Positions 17,377 to 26,725 of a DNA stretch of 64,000 bases are shown in pieces. A program made the translations under genes and the position numbers. The stretch is from Micromonospora nigra (GTDB lineage Bacteria; Actinomycetota; Actinomycetes; Mycobacteriales; Micromonosporaceae), in NCBI RefSeq assembly GCF_900091585.1, contig NZ_FMHT01000003.1, positions 2,217,501-2,281,500 of the forward strand. Reading direction: 5' to 3'. How positions within the stretch are numbered: position 1 is the first letter of the stretch; each line of letters starts with the position of its first letter. The notes beneath the pieces are model-generated. The model made no database searches, was not told the origin of the DNA, and saw only the letters and a list, made by a program, of their open reading frames with translations.

Positions 17377-18263
17377 GCCGTTGCCACCTTTCCGGCGATG
17401 CCCTGCGGGCGCAGCAGCAGCACCACGGCCAGCAGTGCGACCACGCAGATGTCGCCCAGCCCGGAGGTGCCGTAGTAGTTGACGAACTGTTGCAGCAGCC
17501 CCACCGCGACGGCCGCGTACGCGGACCCGACCACCGAGCCCATGCCGCCGATGACCACCACGATGAAGGCGAAGATCAGCAACGAGCCGCCCTGCTGCGG
17601 TGACACGGTGCCGAAGTAGACGCTGCCCAGCGCCCCGGCCAGCGCGGCAGCAGCCCCACCGATGGCGAAGACCAGGGTGAACGCCTTGCGCACGTCGATG
17701 CCGAGCGCGGTGACCATCTCCCGGTTCTCCACCCCGGCCCGGATGATCAGGCCGTAGCGGGTCCAGCGGAGGAATGCCAGGATCGCCCCGAGCACCAGCA
17801 CCGCCGCGACGATCAGCAGCAGGCCGCCGTTGGGCACCTGTGCCCCCAGGATGCCGGTGACCTGCCGGGTCCACTCCGGGCGCGGAAACGGCCGGGCGTC
17901 GGCACCCCACACGGCCTGGAGCAGCGCCACCCCGGCCAGCGACAGGCCGACGGTGACCAGCACCTGCTCGATGGTGCGGGAGTAGAGCGGGCGGATCAAC
18001 ACCAGCTCCACCAGCACCGCGACCAACGTGCCGGCGGCCACCCCGAAGGCGACCGCGAGCACGAACCCGAAGCCGTCCGGGCCGGCACCGGGCAGGTTCC
18101 CGGCCGCCCACCAGGTCGCGTACGCGCCGACGCCGAGGAACAGCCCGTGCGCGAAGTTCAACACGTCGGCCAGGCCGAACACCAGCGACAGCCCGGAGGC
18201 GACCAGGAAGTACAGCGCCGCCAGGCCGAGCCCGGTCAGCGTCAACAGGATCACGGTGTCCAT
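17373..18263 (-). CDS. livH: branched-chain amino-acid ABC transporter permease LivH
   Basis: The 296-residue protein has about eight hydrophobic helices and the LivH hallmarks GLSLVFGLADVLNFAHGLF near the N-terminus and a conserved cytoplasmic loop (TRYGLIIRAGVENREMVTAL). It forms the membrane channel with LivM. ATG 18263 overlaps the livF stop as TGATG, and its stop overlaps livM as ATGA, so the operon is translationally coupled. Confidence 0.93.
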   Translation of the reverse strand: MDTVILLTLTGLGLAALYFLVASGLSLVFGLADVLNFAHGLFLGVGAYATWWAAGNLPGAGPDGFGFVLAVAFGVAAGTLVAVLVELVLIRPLYSRTIEQVLVTVGLSLAGVALLQAVWGADARPFPRPEWTRQVTGILGAQVPNGGLLLIVAAVLVLGAILAFLRWTRYGLIIRAGVENREMVTALGIDVRKAFTLVFAIGGAAAALAGALGSVYFGTVSPQQGGSLLIFAFIVVVIGGMGSVVGSAYAAVAVGLLQQFVNYYGTSGLGDICVVALLAVVLLLRPQGIAGKVATA

Positions 18264-19063
18264 CAGTGGCTGTCCTTCGGCGTCGTGGCGGGCACGGCGG
18301 CGGGGTCGGCGGCGCCCGGCTCGCCGGGCGGCCCGACGTGGTGGTGGCCCTCGGCCGAGCCGACGCCGAGCAGTGACCTCGTCAACGCGGCCTCCGACAG
18401 CAGCTCCCGCGCGTCACCGGCCCAGGCCACCCGCCCGGCGGCGAGCACCACCGCGTCGTGGGCGAGCCGCCGCACCACGGCCAGGTTCTGCTCGACCAGC
18501 AGCACCGGCACGTTCTCGGCAACCCGTTCCAGCACCTCGGCCACCTCGGTCACCACCTTCGGCGCCAGCCCCTTGGTGGGCTCGTCGACCAGCAGCAGCC
18601 GGTTGTCGTTGAGCAGCACCCGACCGATGGCGAGCATCTGCTGCTGGCCGCCCGACAGCGAACCGGCCCGTTGCCGTCCGCGCCGGTCCAGCTCGGGGAA
18701 GAGGGCGTACACCCGGTCGTACGCCGGGGTGGTGCCCCGCCGTTCGGCGAGCCGCAGGTTCTCGGCGACGGTGAGGCCGGCGAAGACGCAGCGGTCCTCC
18801 GGCACGTAGCCGAGCCCGTCACGGACCAGCCGGTGGGTGGGGCGTTCCAGGAGGCTGCGCCCGTCCATCCGGGCCTCGCCGCGCACCTCACCGGCGCGGG
18901 GGGTGAGCCCGACGACCGCGCGCAGCGTCGTGGTCTTGCCGACGCCGTTGCGGCCGAGCAGCACGGTGACGCCGGTGGGGGCCACCGTGAACGACACCCC
19001 CTGGAGGATGTGCAGTCCGGCGATCCGCACGGACAGGTCCCGCACACTGAGCACCGGTTCCAT
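18263..19063 (-). CDS. livF: branched-chain amino-acid ABC transporter ATPase LivF
   Basis: The 266-residue ATPase has Walker A GRNGVGKTT, signature LSGGQQQ and Walker B RLLLVDEPTKGLAPK, the last being typical of LivF. The final ~30 residues (GHHHVGPPGEPGAADPAAV) are a nonconserved tail. The ATG at 19063 overlaps the livG stop by one base. It powers the LivHM permease together with LivG. Confidence 0.93.
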   Translation of the reverse strand: MEPVLSVRDLSVRIAGLHILQGVSFTVAPTGVTVLLGRNGVGKTTTLRAVVGLTPRAGEVRGEARMDGRSLLERPTHRLVRDGLGYVPEDRCVFAGLTVAENLRLAERRGTTPAYDRVYALFPELDRRGRQRAGSLSGGQQQMLAIGRVLLNDNRLLLVDEPTKGLAPKVVTEVAEVLERVAENVPVLLVEQNLAVVRRLAHDAVVLAAGRVAWAGDARELLSEAALTRSLLGVGSAEGHHHVGPPGEPGAADPAAVPATTPKDSH

Positions 19064-19806
19064 CAGAGGGACTCCCCCAGGTATGCCTCTTGCACCGTCG
19101 GGTTGGCCATCACCGTCTCCGGGGTGTCGCAGGCCAGCAGCGCGCCGTGGTGCATGACGGCGATCCGGTCGGCCAGTTCCAGGATCACGTCCATGTGGTG
19201 CTCCACCATCAGCACCGCCCGGCCGCTGTCGCCGGTCAGCGAGCGGATCACCTGCACCAGTTCCGGCACGTCCTCGGCGCTGACCCCGGCCATCGGCTCG
19301 TCGAGCAGCATCACCCGCGGTTCGGCGGCGAGCAGCAGGGCGATCTCCAGCTTGCGTTTCTCGCCGTGGGCGAGGGTGCCGGCGAGCGCCGTACCCCGGT
19401 GGGCGAGGCCGACCCGGTCGAGCGCCGCGTCGGCGGCGGCGGCCACCTCCCGGTCGGCCGCCGCCCGCCGCCACAACTTCATCGAACCCCCGCGGTACGC
19501 CTGCACGGCGAGCCGGACGTTCTCCCGCACGCTGAGCGAGCCGAAGACCGAGGACGCCTGGAAGGTACGCCCCAGCCCGAGCCGGGCCCGCCGGTGCGGC
19601 GGGAGACCGCCGATGTCCCGCCCGTCGAGGGTGACCTGGCCCTCGGTGGCCCGGCGCAGCCCGGTGATCAGGTTGAACAGCGAGGTCTTGCCGGCGCCGT
19701 TGGGCCCGATCACGCCGAGGAACTCCCCGGGTGCCAGGTCGAGGGTCACCTCGTCGACGATGGCGACCTCACCGATCCGCCAGGTCAGACCGCGGGTGGC
19801 GAGCAT
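19063..19806 (-). CDS. livG: branched-chain amino-acid ABC transporter ATPase LivG
   Basis: A 247-residue ABC ATPase with Walker A GPNGAGKTS, a LivG-type segment GLGRTFQASSVFGSLSV, a diverged signature (LAHGEKRKLEIA in place of LSGGQ, which is the normal LivG form) and Walker B VMLLDEPMAGVS. It begins 6 nt after the livK stop, in the same operon. Confidence 0.93.
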   Translation of the reverse strand: MLATRGLTWRIGEVAIVDEVTLDLAPGEFLGVIGPNGAGKTSLFNLITGLRRATEGQVTLDGRDIGGLPPHRRARLGLGRTFQASSVFGSLSVRENVRLAVQAYRGGSMKLWRRAAADREVAAAADAALDRVGLAHRGTALAGTLAHGEKRKLEIALLLAAEPRVMLLDEPMAGVSAEDVPELVQVIRSLTGDSGRAVLMVEHHMDVILELADRIAVMHHGALLACDTPETVMANPTVQEAYLGESL

Positions 19807-19812
19807 CGGCGA

Positions 19813-21021
19813 TCAGCCCTTCATCGCCACGACGGGCGGGGCGGTCTCGTCGCCGGTGAGCGCCTTCTGCACGGTCGCGGTGTAGTCCGTGCCGCTGCCG
19901 GTCAGACTGGCCTGGAACATGGGCTGGAGCAGGGCGTGGTCGTCGGCGCGGATGGTCATGGCACCCTTGACGCCCTCGAAGCTCCAGCCCTCCAGGGCGG
20001 TCACCATCTTCTCGACGTCGTCGCCGCCCTCCTCGATCGCCCGCACCACCATCTGGGCGGCGGCGAAGCCGTCCGGGTGGAACAGGTCGAGGACACCGCC
20101 GGGCACCTTCGCCTTGGCGGCCTTCGCCGCCTCGGTGTCGGCCGCCCCGTCGAACCAGTGCGACAGGAACGAGATCTTGCTGCCGGCCGCGCCGAAGGTG
20201 GGCCAGGTTGCGCGGATGTCCAGCCCGGTGACCACCGTCGTGGAGGTGAGCACGCCCTGCTGGTCGAGGGTCTGCCACATGGCCGGTCCGGTGGTGCCGG
20301 CCCAGGCGACGAAGAGCAGGTCCGGCTCGGCGGCCTTGATCTGGCTGGCGAACGGGGTGAACTCGGTGGCGCTCGCCGGCGCCCGGACGCTGGTGACCGT
20401 GGCGCCCGCACCGCCGATGACGGCCTTGACGGCCGCCTCGTTGGCGTCGCCGAACGCGCCGTCCTGGGCGAAGACCACCACCTTCTTGCCGGCCGGGTCA
20501 CCGATGAACGACCTCGCGGTCACCACGTCCTGGTACGACTGCCGGCCCGAGCGGAACGTGTACCTGTTCGCGCCGGTCAGGCCGTCCGTGGCGGCGGGAC
20601 CGGAGATGAACAGGACCTTGTTCTGCGCGGCGATCGGGGCGACCTGGAGGGCCACCCCGGACGCCGTCGAACCGGCGATGATCCTGTGCCCCTTGCCGAT
20701 CAGGTCCTTGGCGGCGGAGACCGCCTTGGCCGGGTCGCCCGCGTCGTCGACCTCGGTGATCTCGACGGCCCGGTCGCCCACCTTGCCGGTGCCCTTGGTG
20801 GCGAAGTCCAGGCCGGCCCTGAACCCTTCGATGTACTGCTTTCCGTAACTGGCCAGCGCGCCCGACTGGGAGTAGACCAGGCCAACCTTCACCGGGGCGG
20901 CGTTGTCGCCGTCACTGCCGGTGGCGGTGTCCTGCGGGCTGCCGCAGGCCGTGGCGGCGAGCGCCGCGGCCATCATCGTGGCGGCGGAGAGGAACACCCG
21001 CCGCGTCGTCCGGACCGTCAT
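19813..21021 (-). CDS. livK: branched-chain amino-acid-type substrate-binding lipoprotein LivK
   Basis: A 402-residue periplasmic-binding-type protein with a twin-Arg-like and hydrophobic leader ending in the lipobox LAATAC, then a type I binding-protein fold (VKVGLVYSQSGALASYG, VVFAQDGAFGDANEAAVKAV). It is the first gene of livKGFHM and should hand substrate to the permease outside the membrane. Family members bind branched-chain amino acids, amides or urea; the true ligand is not clear from sequence. A GTGACGTCAC palindrome lies upstream (21079-21088). Confidence 0.9.
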   Translation of the reverse strand: MTVRTTRRVFLSAATMMAAALAATACGSPQDTATGSDGDNAAPVKVGLVYSQSGALASYGKQYIEGFRAGLDFATKGTGKVGDRAVEITEVDDAGDPAKAVSAAKDLIGKGHRIIAGSTASGVALQVAPIAAQNKVLFISGPAATDGLTGANRYTFRSGRQSYQDVVTARSFIGDPAGKKVVVFAQDGAFGDANEAAVKAVIGGAGATVTSVRAPASATEFTPFASQIKAAEPDLLFVAWAGTTGPAMWQTLDQQGVLTSTTVVTGLDIRATWPTFGAAGSKISFLSHWFDGAADTEAAKAAKAKVPGGVLDLFHPDGFAAAQMVVRAIEEGGDDVEKMVTALEGWSFEGVKGAMTIRADDHALLQPMFQASLTGSGTDYTATVQKALTGDETAPPVVAMKG

Positions 21022-21658
21022 TGCGACTCCACGTGAGGACTGGGAGGAAGGAACGTCATGTGTCGGCTCACGCTAGAAGTGACGTCACCCACGGGCTATG
21101 TGGCGGAAACACACAAGTAACGGAGGTGGGGTGGCCGGCCGGTACAACACCGGGGCGGCGAGGGCGGCGTCCCGGGTGGGCGATGGCCTCCGCCCCCACG
21201 CGCACACCCACCGATGTGTCGCCCCGGGCCACCGGCCGGGCCACCGCAGGTAGCGGTGATCGGCTCCGCATTGCAACGACTTGCGGCAAGTTGGTGTGAT
21301 CCGGCGGCTTGATCGCCCGATTTGCCGCAAGCAGAGTCGATCATGACGGCGGTCGGCCCGACGTGCCGCACGTCGCGTCGATCAGGCAGGCGGGCAGCAC
21401 AACCGGCCGGAACTGGCGCTGTCCCGCCGCGACCTCGGCACGCGGTCCCGGGGTCCGGCAGCCCCGGATCCCGGAACTGCCATCGGTCCGCCACCCGGAG
21501 ACGGGTGACGGACCGACACGTGGCAGATCAGAACGAGCCGGGTCGACCGTCGAACGGCTGATCACCCGCCCTCAGGTGGTCGAGGTTGCCCCGCTGTCGA
21601 GATGACACCGGTCAGGGTGTCGGAGCGGCGGCACCCGCCCGACCAAGGGCAACGGTGG
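21022..21658. other. 637-nt region without a recognisable gene
   Basis: Between divergent-reading livK (leftwards) and the end of the GDPD gene there is no open frame with coding character. It holds the palindrome GTGACGTCAC (21079-21088), 58 nt upstream of livK, and two TTGC-S-GCAA palindromes (ACTTGCGGCAAGT at 21279-21291 and TTGCCGCAA at 21322-21330). The livK promoter should lie at the left side. I see no tRNA, riboswitch or small conserved ORF. Confidence 0.5.
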
Positions 21659-22780
21659 TCAGCGGCGGGGCAGCCCCGACCGGGCGGCCACCGCGGTGTC
21701 GGGGTGGTCGGTGAACACGCCGTCGAGCCCCAGCCCGTAGAACAGCTCGTACTCGGCCTGGATGTCGCCGCGCGCGTTCGGGTCGGTGCCGATGCGGAGG
21801 TCGGCGGGCAGGAACATGTTCTCCGCCCGGAACGTCCAGGCGTGCACGACCAGCCTCTGCCGGTGCGCGTCGCGGATCAGGGTGGTGGGGGCGAGCAGCC
21901 GCCCGGCGGAGTCGCGGGGCACGATCAGGTTCTTGTTCGCGCCGATGCCGTCGGCGTACCGGGAGATCCACCGCAGGCCCGCCGGGGTGGCCAGGTCACG
22001 GTAGGTGCGGGCGTCCCCGGCGGCGGTGAAGTCGTACGGGCGGCCGGTGGCGTCGAGGAGCTGGACCAGCTTCACGTCGATGACCCTGTCCAGCGCGCGC
22101 AGGTTCGCGGTCTCGAAGGACTGGATGATCACCGGGGCGGAGCGCCTCGTCCACCCGTTGCGCCGCAGCACCTCGACCAGCGGCTGCTCCAGCGCCAGCC
22201 CGATGGAGGCGAAGTACGTCGGGTGCTTGGTCTCCGGGTACACGCCGATGGTGCGGCCCCGGGCCCGGCTCTCGGCCCGGGCCAGGTCGATGACCTCCTG
22301 GAGGGTCGGCACCTGGAACCGGCCGTCGAAGGCGGTGTTCGTCACCCGCACCTGCGGCAGGCGCTCCTTGGCGCGCAGCGTGCGCAGCTCGGCCAGCGTG
22401 AAGTCCTCGGTGAACCAGCCGGTCACCGTCACGCCGTCGATGGTCTTCGTGGTGCGGCGGTCGGCGAACTCGGGGCGGTCCGCCACGTCGGTCGTGCCGG
22501 AGATCTCGTTCTCGTGCCGGGCGACCAGCACGCCGTCGAGGGTGGAGACCAGGTCCGGCTCGATGTAGTCGGCACCCTGCCGGATCGCCAGCCGGTACGC
22601 CTCCAGGGTGTGCTCCGGCCGGTAGCCGCTGGCGCCCCGGTGGCCGATGACGATCGGCCGGTCGGTGGCGTGGGCCCGGTCCTGGTGGGCCGGGCCGGCC
22701 GAGGCGGCCACCGTGGGCACGGCCACGGCGGCGGCCAGCAGGGCCACGGAAACACCGAGGGCGGAAAGGGAACGTCGCAA
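21659..22780 (-). CDS. secreted glycerophosphodiester phosphodiesterase
   Basis: A 373-residue exported enzyme with a signal peptide (about 1-27, ending VAASAG) and the GDPD signature HRGASGYRPEHT, metal ligand segment EPDLVSTLDGVLVARHE and C-terminal VHAWTFRAENMFLP...GVFTDHPD. It hydrolyses glycerophosphodiesters from phospholipids to an alcohol and glycerol-3-phosphate. Length and a long insertion near 200 fit the GlpQ type of periplasmic GDPD. It is a single gene; no clear PHO-box direct repeat is visible upstream, so phosphate control cannot be claimed. Confidence 0.92.
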   Translation of the reverse strand: MRRSLSALGVSVALLAAAVAVPTVAASAGPAHQDRAHATDRPIVIGHRGASGYRPEHTLEAYRLAIRQGADYIEPDLVSTLDGVLVARHENEISGTTDVADRPEFADRRTTKTIDGVTVTGWFTEDFTLAELRTLRAKERLPQVRVTNTAFDGRFQVPTLQEVIDLARAESRARGRTIGVYPETKHPTYFASIGLALEQPLVEVLRRNGWTRRSAPVIIQSFETANLRALDRVIDVKLVQLLDATGRPYDFTAAGDARTYRDLATPAGLRWISRYADGIGANKNLIVPRDSAGRLLAPTTLIRDAHRQRLVVHAWTFRAENMFLPADLRIGTDPNARGDIQAEYELFYGLGLDGVFTDHPDTAVAARSGLPRR

Positions 22781-22920
22781 CGCCGTCTCCTGTCGTCGAG
22801 GGATCGCCCACAGCAGACCGGGCGGGTCTGGCCGGCAGTTGGTCGACGCCTGACCAGCGGGTGAACGCTCTCCGGCACCGTTTCCCCACCCCGAAACGCC
22901 GGAGAAAGGAAGATTGTCTG

Positions 22921-24255
22921 GTGCGCCGGTTCCTTCGTCACCCCGTCCGGCTGGTGCCGCTCGCTTTCCTGGTGACGATCCTGGCCAGCACCGGCCTGCT
23001 GATGCTGCGTCCCGCCACCATCGAGTACCAGCGCACCGGCTTCGTCGAGGCGTTGTTCACCGCCACGTCGGCCATCTCGGTCACCGGCCTGACGGTCACC
23101 GACACCCCCAACTACTGGTCCGGTTCCGGGCTCGCCCTGATCACCGTGCTCACCCAACTCGGCGGCCTGGGCATCCTCACCGGTGCCGCGCTGGTCTTCC
23201 TGACGGTTTCCCGGCAACTCGGAATACACAACCGGCTGCTCGTCCAGGCCGAGACGCAGGAGTACGGCGTCGGCGACGTCCGCCGGCTCGTGCTGCGCAT
23301 CGCGGCCACGGCGCTGGCCTGCGAACTGGCCATGACGGTCGTCCTCACCGGCCGGCTCTGGCTGGCGTACGACTACTCCCCGGCCCGAGCGCTCTGGTCG
23401 GCCACCTTCCACTCCGTGCAGGCCTTCAACAACGGCGGTTTCACCCTCTACACCGACAGCCTGCTGGCGTTCTCCCGCGACCCCTGGGTCTCGCTGCCGC
23501 TGGCCATGGGCGGCATCGTCGGCGGACTCGGCTTCCCGGCCCTGTTCGAGGCCGCCCGGCACTGGCGGAAGCCGAAGCGCTGGGCGGTCGCCACGAAACT
23601 CACGATCTGGGGCAGCGTGGTCCTGCTGGTCGTCGGGTTCGCCGGCCTGCTGCTCGCCGAGTGGGCCAACCCACGCACCCTCGGCCGGTACGACGTGCCC
23701 GGCAAACTGCTCGCCTCGTTCGGGCAGAGCGCCTTCGCCCGCACCGGCGGCTTCGAGATGTTCCCGACCGACCTGCTGACCGAGGAGAGCTATCCGCTGC
23801 TGATCGGTCTGATGTTCGTCGGCGGCGGCAGTGCCAGCACCGCCGGCGGCATCAAGGTCTCCACGTTCTTCCTGCTCGGCTACACCATCTGGGCCGAGCT
23901 GCGCGGGGAACCCGACGTGACCGTCGGGCACCGCCGGGTGGCGACGTCCAGTCAGCGGCAGGCCCTCGCCGTCACCCTGCTCAGCGTCGCTCTGGTGGCC
24001 GGCGGCACCACCATGCTGATCCTGTTGACCGAGGGCGTCGTCTTCTACCAGGCACTGTTCGAGGTCGTGTCGGCGTTCAGCACCACCGGGCTGTCGGTCG
24101 GCATCTCGTCGTCGCTGTCCGACGGTGGGCAGTTGCTGCTGACCGCCCTGATGTACGTCGGCCGGGTCGGCCCACTCACCCTGGGCTCGGCACTGGCCCT
24201 GAACACCCGCCGCAGGCTGTACCGCTACCCGGAGGAGCAACCCATTGTCGGCTAG
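22921..24255 (+). CDS. TrkH/KtrB-type potassium uptake membrane subunit
   Basis: The protein has about ten membrane helices in four M1-P-M2 repeats. Filter-like loops are visible: TSAISVTGLTVT, SVQAFNNGGFTL, SAFARTGGFEMFP with GGGSASTAGGIK, and SAFSTTGLSVGI, each with the key filter Gly. GTG 22921 is preferred because GGAGAAAGGAAG lies at 22901-22912; GTG 22861 would add 20 residues with no clear site. It overlaps the regulatory subunit gene by 11 nt. Length (~444) matches KtrB/TrkH of Gram-positives. Confidence 0.92.
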   Translation: MRRFLRHPVRLVPLAFLVTILASTGLLMLRPATIEYQRTGFVEALFTATSAISVTGLTVTDTPNYWSGSGLALITVLTQLGGLGILTGAALVFLTVSRQLGIHNRLLVQAETQEYGVGDVRRLVLRIAATALACELAMTVVLTGRLWLAYDYSPARALWSATFHSVQAFNNGGFTLYTDSLLAFSRDPWVSLPLAMGGIVGGLGFPALFEAARHWRKPKRWAVATKLTIWGSVVLLVVGFAGLLLAEWANPRTLGRYDVPGKLLASFGQSAFARTGGFEMFPTDLLTEESYPLLIGLMFVGGGSASTAGGIKVSTFFLLGYTIWAELRGEPDVTVGHRRVATSSQRQALAVTLLSVALVAGGTTMLILLTEGVVFYQALFEVVSAFSTTGLSVGISSSLSDGGQLLLTALMYVGRVGPLTLGSALALNTRRRLYRYPEEQPIVG

Positions 24256-24913
24256 GAACACGGACTCCAACGGCATCGTCGTGATCGGGCTGGGGCGCTT
24301 CGGTTGCCACCTGGCCAGCGCGCTCGTCGCGCTCGACCACGAGGTGCTCGCCATCGACCACAGCCCCGAACAGGTGCAGCGGTGGTCGAACCACCTCGAG
24401 CGGGTGGTGCAGGCCGACGCCACCGAGGAGGGCGCACTACACCAGCTCGGGGTGGCGGAGTTCCGTCGGGCGGTGGTCGCCATCGGCGCGTCGGTGGAGG
24501 CCAGCGTCCTCACCGTGCTCGCCCTGGTCGAGCTGGGTGTGCCGCAGATCTGGGCGCGGGCCACCTCGGACAAGCACGCGAAGATCCTGGACTCGGTCGG
24601 CGCGCACCATGTGATCTTCCCCGAGGCGGAGACCGGCGAGCGGGTGGCGCACCTGATCGTCAGCAAGATGCTCGACTTCGTCGAGTTCGGCGACGACTTC
24701 GCCATCGCCAAGGTCCGGGCCCCCGGCACGCTGGTCGACCGCACCCTGGGCGAAATCGGTCCGGCACAGCGGTGCGGCGTACGGGTGGTGGGGGTGAAGC
24801 TGCCCGGCGAACGCTTCCGCTACGCCACGGACGACATCCGGCTGGGCCGCGACAGCATGCTGGTCATCGAGGGCACCATCGAGCAGGTGCAGGGCTTCGC
24901 CGCGCTCAGTTGA
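24245..24913 (+). CDS. TrkA/KtrA-type potassium channel gating subunit
   Basis: A 222-residue RCK protein: an N-terminal Rossmann fold with VIGLGRFGCHLA (12-23) and acidic IDHSPEQV for NAD(H)/ATP binding, then a TrkA-C domain (about 140-220). It should form a ring that gates the neighbouring TrkH-type subunit. The start is TTG 24245, with GAGGAGC at 24232-24238, overlapping the upstream gene by 11 nt. Confidence 0.92.
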   Translation: MSARNTDSNGIVVIGLGRFGCHLASALVALDHEVLAIDHSPEQVQRWSNHLERVVQADATEEGALHQLGVAEFRRAVVAIGASVEASVLTVLALVELGVPQIWARATSDKHAKILDSVGAHHVIFPEAETGERVAHLIVSKMLDFVEFGDDFAIAKVRAPGTLVDRTLGEIGPAQRCGVRVVGVKLPGERFRYATDDIRLGRDSMLVIEGTIEQVQGFAALS

Positions 24914-24927
24914 GCCGGGCACACCGC

Positions 24928-26655
24928 TCAGTCGTCGTCCCCGCCGTCGTCGTCACCGTCATCGTCGTCATCCCCGTCGTCGTCATCCCCGTCCCCGTCC
25001 GCGTCCGGGGTGACCGCTTTTTTTCCGCCACCCGACCCCTTCTTGGCGCCCTTGGGCTGAGGCTTCCCCTTACTCCCGTCCGCCGGTTTCGCCTTCCCGT
25101 CGTTCGACGGCTTCCCCTTGGTGCCGCCCGAGCCGCCCTTGGTCGAGGTGGTCGCCTTCTTCGTCGGGGTCTTCGGGGTCGGCTCGACCTTCGGTGCGGT
25201 GCCCGCGACCCCGGAGACCTGCACCGCGCACGCCGACTCGCCGACCCGGAACTGCACCGGCAGTGGGTTCGCACCCGTGTACGTGCCGGTCAGGTCGACC
25301 TTCTCCGCGGCACCGGGCGCGAGCGCCGGACGCTCCGGCACCGGCTGCACCACCACTGCCCGGCCCTGCTGACGCACCGGCGCGGGCGCCGCCTTCGTCA
25401 CCGTCTGCCCGCCCGGGAAGGTGAAGCTCATCGTCCAGTCCCGCAGCTCCCGGTCGCCGGTGTTGGTCAGGGTCACCTCGGCGGTGAAGTCCTTGCCCGA
25501 GTCGGTGCGCAGCGCGTACGTGACCTGGCACGGGACCCGCTGCTCGACACCCATCCGGGCCTGCGTGGGCTGGTCGATCCCGCCGCTGGCCGGGCTACGC
25601 GAGGTCACCCCCCACACCGCACCCGTCACCGCCAGCAGGCCGGCCGCGACCACTCCCGCCTCGATCCGGCGTCGCCGGGCCGTCGCCCGGCGGGCCCGTG
25701 CCCCGGAGAACGGCAGCGCGTCCGTCGCCGCCGACCAGGGCAGGATGGTGGTGCCCACGCTCGCCAGCAGGGCCGGGTCGGTGGGCGTGCCCTCTGCGGT
25801 GACCGGCACCGCCGGAACCATCCCGGCCGCCTCGGCGAGGGTACGGGTCAGTTCCGCCGTCGACGGGCGGTCAGTCGGCTGCTTCGCCAGGCAGCGGTGC
25901 ACCAACGCGACCACGTCGTCGGGCAGCCCCGGCACCGGTGGCATCGGTTCCGGGTCGTTGTACATGTGGGCGCGCAGCATCTGCGTGGTGGTGTCGGCCT
26001 GCCAGGGCAGCCGACCGGTCAGCATCCGGTACAGCAGCAGGCCCACGGCGTACACGTCGGTGGCCGGGGACACCTGGCCGATGTCCAGCCGCTCCGGGGC
26101 CAGGTACGCGGGGGTGCCGAGCAGTGCGCCGTCCGGGCCCTTCTCGCTCTCCCCCACCAGCGCGGAGATGCCGAAGTCGACCACCTTCACGCCGGTCGGG
26201 GTGAGCATGACGTTGCCCGGGGTCACGTCCCGGTGCACCACGCCCCGGGCGTGCGCGGTGGCCAGCGCCGAGGAGACCTCCGCGCCGATCGCCACCGCCT
26301 CCCGCCACGGCAGGTGCCCGTCGCGGGACAGCCGCGCCGTGAGCGGGGCGCCGTCCACCAGCTCCATCACGACGTACGGCACGGTCAGCCCGACCTGCTC
26401 GGACTCGCCGTAGTCGTACACGTTGGTGATGTTGGGGTGGCACAGCCGCGCGGAGGCCTGGGCCTCGATCCGGATCCGGTGCCGGAAGGCCCGGTCGGCG
26501 GCCAGCCGCGACGCGAGCACCTTCACCGCCACCTGACGACCGAGCACCTCGTCGTAGCCGCGCCAGACCACGGACATGCCACCCGCGCCGAGTTGCTCGA
26601 TGAGCCGGTACCGCTCACCGAGCAGCTGCGCGCCCTTGCGTGCCGCTCCACCCAT
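24928..26655 (-). CDS. transmembrane Ser/Thr protein kinase with CBM2-like ectodomain
   Basis: Residues 15-275 are a PknB-type kinase: glycine loop LGAGGMSVV, VAVK (Lys45), Glu64, HRDVTPGN (141-148), DFG (160-162), APE (186-188). The usual catalytic-loop Lys of Ser/Thr kinases is Thr here (HRDVT). A membrane helix spans 331-350. Outside follows a beta-sandwich at 376-476, bracketed by two cysteines, with FTAEVTLTNTG and DWTMSFTFPGGQTVT; this is the carbohydrate-binding family 2 pattern. The surface Trp after VT is Ala, so sugar binding may be lost. The last ~25 residues are almost all Asp and Gly. It probably senses envelope or polysaccharide state. It reads as a single gene, 70 nt from its upstream neighbour. 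Confidence 0.9.
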   Translation of the reverse strand: MGGAARKGAQLLGERYRLIEQLGAGGMSVVWRGYDEVLGRQVAVKVLASRLAADRAFRHRIRIEAQASARLCHPNITNVYDYGESEQVGLTVPYVVMELVDGAPLTARLSRDGHLPWREAVAIGAEVSSALATAHARGVVHRDVTPGNVMLTPTGVKVVDFGISALVGESEKGPDGALLGTPAYLAPERLDIGQVSPATDVYAVGLLLYRMLTGRLPWQADTTTQMLRAHMYNDPEPMPPVPGLPDDVVALVHRCLAKQPTDRPSTAELTRTLAEAAGMVPAVPVTAEGTPTDPALLASVGTTILPWSAATDALPFSGARARRATARRRRIEAGVVAAGLLAVTGAVWGVTSRSPASGGIDQPTQARMGVEQRVPCQVTYALRTDSGKDFTAEVTLTNTGDRELRDWTMSFTFPGGQTVTKAAPAPVRQQGRAVVVQPVPERPALAPGAAEKVDLTGTYTGANPLPVQFRVGESACAVQVSGVAGTAPKVEPTPKTPTKKATTSTKGGSGGTKGKPSNDGKAKPADGSKGKPQPKGAKKGSGGGKKAVTPDADGDGDDDDGDDDDDGDDDGGDDD

Positions 26656-26725
26656 GATGTGCGTTGTTGCCCGGCCCCGGGCCGGCTACACCTGGCCGGT
26701 CGGAATCGGTCAGGCAATCACCCGA

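Noticed and set aside
21022..21658. Riboswitch or tRNA in the gene-free region
   Set aside because: No cloverleaf, TTCGA loop or known riboswitch core could be found by eye.
22781..22920. PHO box for the GDPD gene
   Set aside because: No pair of GTTCACC-like direct repeats is visible.
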